A DNA stretch of 6,022 bases from NCBI GenBank assembly GCA_964540025.1, contig CAZIKQ010000076.1:1-6022 (forward strand), given 5' to 3'. The DNA comes from RGIG250 sp964540025 (GTDB lineage: Bacteria > Bacillota > Negativicutes > Selenomonadales > Selenomonadaceae). This document shows positions 4,605-6,022 of the stretch, piece by piece; position 1 is the first letter of the stretch; each line of letters begins with the position of its first letter. The notes under the pieces are model-generated. The model was not told the origin of the DNA. It saw only the letters and a list, made by a program, of their open reading frames with translations, and did no database searches. The translations under genes were made by a program, and so were the position numbers.

Positions 4605-4625
4605 CAAAAGGCGTTTATTCCGCCT
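4605..4625 (-). terminator. Weak terminator-like hairpin overlapping the end of the SGNH hydrolase gene
   Basis: Minus-strand AGGCG (4621-4625) pairs with CGCCT (4609-4613), and the stop codon lies in the 7-nt loop. The T closing the stem is followed by TTT and GGG. The stem is only 5 bp and the U run short, so read-through is likely. Confidence 0.35.
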
Positions 4626-5157
4626 CACCCTGTTTAAGCCACTTTAGTAATCCGGTGGCTGCGTACTCTCCCATCCTTTCATACACCCTTGCCTTTGGGT
4701 GCCAGCCATCAAGGTACGCCTCCCGCAGCTCCTCCTCCGACGTTCCGATGGCCGGTTGAAGATCGAGGATAAAGGCCCCCGCTTCCCTGGCCAGCTCCGC
4801 CCGAAGCTCCCTTATCTTTCCGTTGGCTCCTTCCTCGCCGCTGAGTAAAGGCAGCGCCAGGCAGAGATGCCAGCCTCTCTCCGCCGCCAATGTCTTTACT
4901 TTCCCGACGGTATCGAGGATAACCCGTCTCGGGACGCCCTGTATGATGTCATTTGCGCCCCCAAAGAAAAGCACCCGATCAACGCCCTGCGGCAGAACTG
5001 CATACCGCATATTATCCAGTATCTCGCCGGTTGTTGCCCCGCAGACCCCCTTATTGATAATGCTGAATCCGTATTTTTCCAGCACAGCCGTCCAGCTGTA
5101 ATCCGGAGAAAAGGGGAATCCATAGACAAGGGAGTCCCCAAAACAAGCCAGGGTCAT
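4615..5157 (-). CDS. SGNH/GDSL-family hydrolase (esterase/lipase-like)
   Basis: A 180-residue serine hydrolase of the SGNH (GDSL) superfamily, expected to cleave an ester or acetyl group; substrate unknown. Numbering from the ATG at 5157: block I FGDSLVYG at 6-13 with nucleophile Ser9; block II around NKGVCGATTGE (36-46), including its Gly; block III GGAND at 66-70 with oxyanion Asn69; block V DGWHP at 150-154 with catalytic Asp150 and His153. All four signature residues are present and the length is normal for the compact TesA/RhaE-like forms. No signal peptide, so probably cytoplasmic. GTG at 5160 directly precedes this ATG; GGAGG is 7 nt from the GTG and 10 nt from the ATG, so either could serve. 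The gap to the OsmC-type gene upstream is over 160 nt with a small hairpin. Confidence 0.94.
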   Translation of the reverse strand: MTLACFGDSLVYGFPFSPDYSWTAVLEKYGFSIINKGVCGATTGEILDNMRYAVLPQGVDRVLFFGGANDIIQGVPRRVILDTVGKVKTLAAERGWHLCLALPLLSGEEGANGKIRELRAELAREAGAFILDLQPAIGTSEEELREAYLDGWHPKARVYERMGEYAATGLLKWLKQGEAE

Positions 5158-5213
5158 CACCTCCGTCCCTCCTCCATCGCTTTTTACTGATAAGGTTCTT
5201 CATCTGAAGCAAA

Positions 5214-5231
5214 TCGTCTACTAATAGACGA
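5214..5231 (-). terminator. Possible weak terminator between the OsmC-type and SGNH genes
   Basis: TCGTCTA (5214-5220) pairs perfectly with TAGACGA (5225-5231) around a 4-nt loop. On the minus strand TTTGCTT follows, a poor U tract. It lies about 93 nt after the OsmC-type stop. It could equally be a leader hairpin of the hydrolase gene. Confidence 0.35.
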
Positions 5232-5323
5232 CTTCTGCCTGCATGGCTTTTATTACCGATAAGTCTCCTCATCCGCTAATCCGGGAAAACCCGCCTGACA
5301 AATGTCCCCGGGAAGATCCGCGC

Positions 5324-5710
5324 TTAATTATTCCGGGCGAACTCAATATTCCCGGCCAGGGCATTATGTACCGGGCATTTTTCAAACGCCCGGGCAATGT
5401 ATTTCTGCTTATCCTCTTCGGGGATGTCTCCCTCGATCTCCGCCTGCCAGCTGATGATCATGGAGCCCGGTTTTTTATTTCTGTCTTCATCGGCGGTAAC
5501 CCTTACCTGCCGGTAAGACACCCCTTTCTTATCAAGGAGCATCCGGATAGTTATGTTCAGGCAGGAGGCAAAACCGCTCAGCAGCAGTTCAAAGGGAACC
5601 ATCGCCCCTCCGCTGCCGCCGCTGGCCACCGGCATATCCATGGTGATCGAAGCTGACTCCCCCGTAATATCGGTCTTATAATTCTTCTCCTTGCTTATCG
5701 CCGTAATCAT
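5324..5710 (-). CDS. OsmC/YhfA-family protein (thiol-dependent peroxidase-like)
   Basis: A 128-residue cytoplasmic OsmC-superfamily protein. Family members reduce organic peroxides with two cysteines; the YhfA-like branch, which this resembles, is less well characterised. Seen: an N-terminal beta-rich part; GGSGGAMVPFELLLSGFASC at 31-50 with Glu41 and the first cysteine, Cys50, at the start of the core helix; a beta segment VSYRQVRVTADEDRN; and the second cysteine, Cys112, in KCPVHNALAGNIEF near the C-terminus. Both redox cysteines and the CPVHN signature are intact and the length is standard. The ATG at 5710 is chosen over an upstream in-frame start at 5737 because AGGAGGG lies 8 nt before it. 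It has its own strong promoter. The weak hairpin downstream would allow some read-through into the hydrolase gene. Confidence 0.94.
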   Translation of the reverse strand: MITAISKEKNYKTDITGESASITMDMPVASGGSGGAMVPFELLLSGFASCLNITIRMLLDKKGVSYRQVRVTADEDRNKKPGSMIISWQAEIEGDIPEEDKQKYIARAFEKCPVHNALAGNIEFARNN

Positions 5711-5785
5711 TTTACAAACCCTCCTTAACTGTATCAATATCTTTTCTTCCCTCTGTGCTGTATTCTACCGATACCTCCGCCTCTC

Positions 5786-5814
5786 ATTATAATGCTAACC
5801 ACGTTAAATGCCAA
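5786..5814 (-). promoter_or_regulatory. Sigma-A promoter of the OsmC-type gene
   Basis: Minus-strand -35 TTGGCA (5809-5814), a 17-bp spacer and a perfect -10 TATAAT (5786-5791). Expected start near 5779, leader about 69 nt. The -10 sits in a 10-bp perfect palindrome, CATTATAATG (5785-5794), which could be chance or a small operator. Confidence 0.85.
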
Positions 5815-5884
5815 CATAGGAAAATTTCCGGGAGATTTTTCCGCAGTATGCCACTGAAAGTAGTAACTACAAATCTATCTCAAA

Positions 5885-5898
5885 GGCTCCCCGTGGAG
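5885..5898 (+). repeat. Structured palindromic repeat, remnant
   Basis: GGCTCCCCGTGGAG is a worn copy of the first hairpin, preceded by the leader ATCTATCTCAAA and followed by TAACTGCC. The second hairpin is absent. Confidence 0.5.
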
Positions 5899-5916
5899 TA
5901 ACTGCCACAACTCAAA

Positions 5917-5965
5917 GCCTCCCCTGTAGGTTGGCGTGAGCACTTAAATCGCTGAAAGCGATAAC
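5917..5965 (+). repeat. Structured palindromic repeat, degenerate copy keeping the second hairpin
   Basis: GCCTCCCCTGTAGG keeps the left arm and loop of the first hairpin but not its right arm. The second hairpin ATCGCT-GAA-AGCGAT (5948-5962) is perfect and close to the GTCGCT-GAA-AGCGAC stem at 2652-2666: the outer pair changed from G-C to A-T with pairing retained. Confidence 0.6.
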
Positions 5966-5982
5966 CGCTAATCCATCTCATA

Positions 5983-6022
5983 GGCTCCCCTCAAGGGGAG
6001 CTGGCTCCGTAGGAGCCTGAGG
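5983..6022 (+). repeat. Structured palindromic repeat, full copy running off the window
   Basis: First hairpin GCTCCCC-TCAA-GGGGAGC (5984-6001), then second hairpin GGCTCC-GTA-GGAGCC (6003-6017), then TGAGG cut by the window edge. Its GGCTCCCC starts 66 bp after the GCCTCCCC of the preceding copy, and the linker ends in CTCATA, similar to CTTATA before the copy at 2618 (minus strand). Confidence 0.75.

Noticed and set aside
5243..5656. Plus-strand open frame opposite the OsmC-type gene
   Set aside because: The minus frame has the intact cysteine motifs and a strong promoter; the plus frame has no recognisable features.
5885..6022. Possible CRISPR array in the repeated right flank
   Set aside because: Units are unequal, the conserved part is itself a double hairpin with variable stems, linkers resemble each other rather than being unique spacers, and no cas gene is present.

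Overview
The window looks like ordinary chromosomal DNA of a moderately GC-rich, low-GC-lineage Gram-positive-type bacterium (Firmicutes). The evidence is strong AGGAGG-type ribosome binding sites, sigma-A promoters of the TTGnnn/TATAAT type, TTG and GTG starts, and U-tailed intrinsic terminators. The sensor domain of the chemoreceptor and the mix of small redox proteins would suit an anaerobe such as a Negativicute/Sporomusa relative. That placement is a guess from family resemblance, not a proof.

All six protein genes lie on the minus strand, so the window reads right to left. From the right: a flank with degenerate hairpin repeats (5872-6022); an OsmC/YhfA-type protein with an excellent promoter (5324-5710); an SGNH/GDSL hydrolase (4615-5157); an exported protein of unknown function with its own promoter and terminator (3839-4471); a CPYC glutaredoxin/thioredoxin-fold protein (3319-3597); a rhodanese lipoprotein (2785-3180); a long gene-free stretch (1943-2784) with structured repeats, an isolated strong terminator, a 12-C homopolymer and the chemoreceptor promoter; then a methyl-accepting chemotaxis protein (257-1942) followed by a terminator-like hairpin and further repeat DNA (1-122).

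Three of the small genes (OsmC, CPYC redoxin, rhodanese lipoprotein) handle thiols, peroxides or sulfane sulfur. They form a loose redox/sulfur neighbourhood rather than one clear operon, since gaps are 139 to 367 bp and several genes have their own signals.

The most interesting content is non-coding. A family of small palindromic repeats recurs on both flanks and in the 2.4-2.7 kb region. Each full copy has a CTCCCC/GGGGAG hairpin followed by a second hairpin whose stem sequence differs from copy to copy while pairing and a GNA triloop (GTA, GAA or GCA) are kept. One pair of copies is arranged head to head, like a REPIN. The chemoreceptor promoter also carries a 9-bp inverted repeat around its -10 region that looks like an operator. 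I saw no CRISPR array, tRNA, rRNA, transposase gene or defence system.
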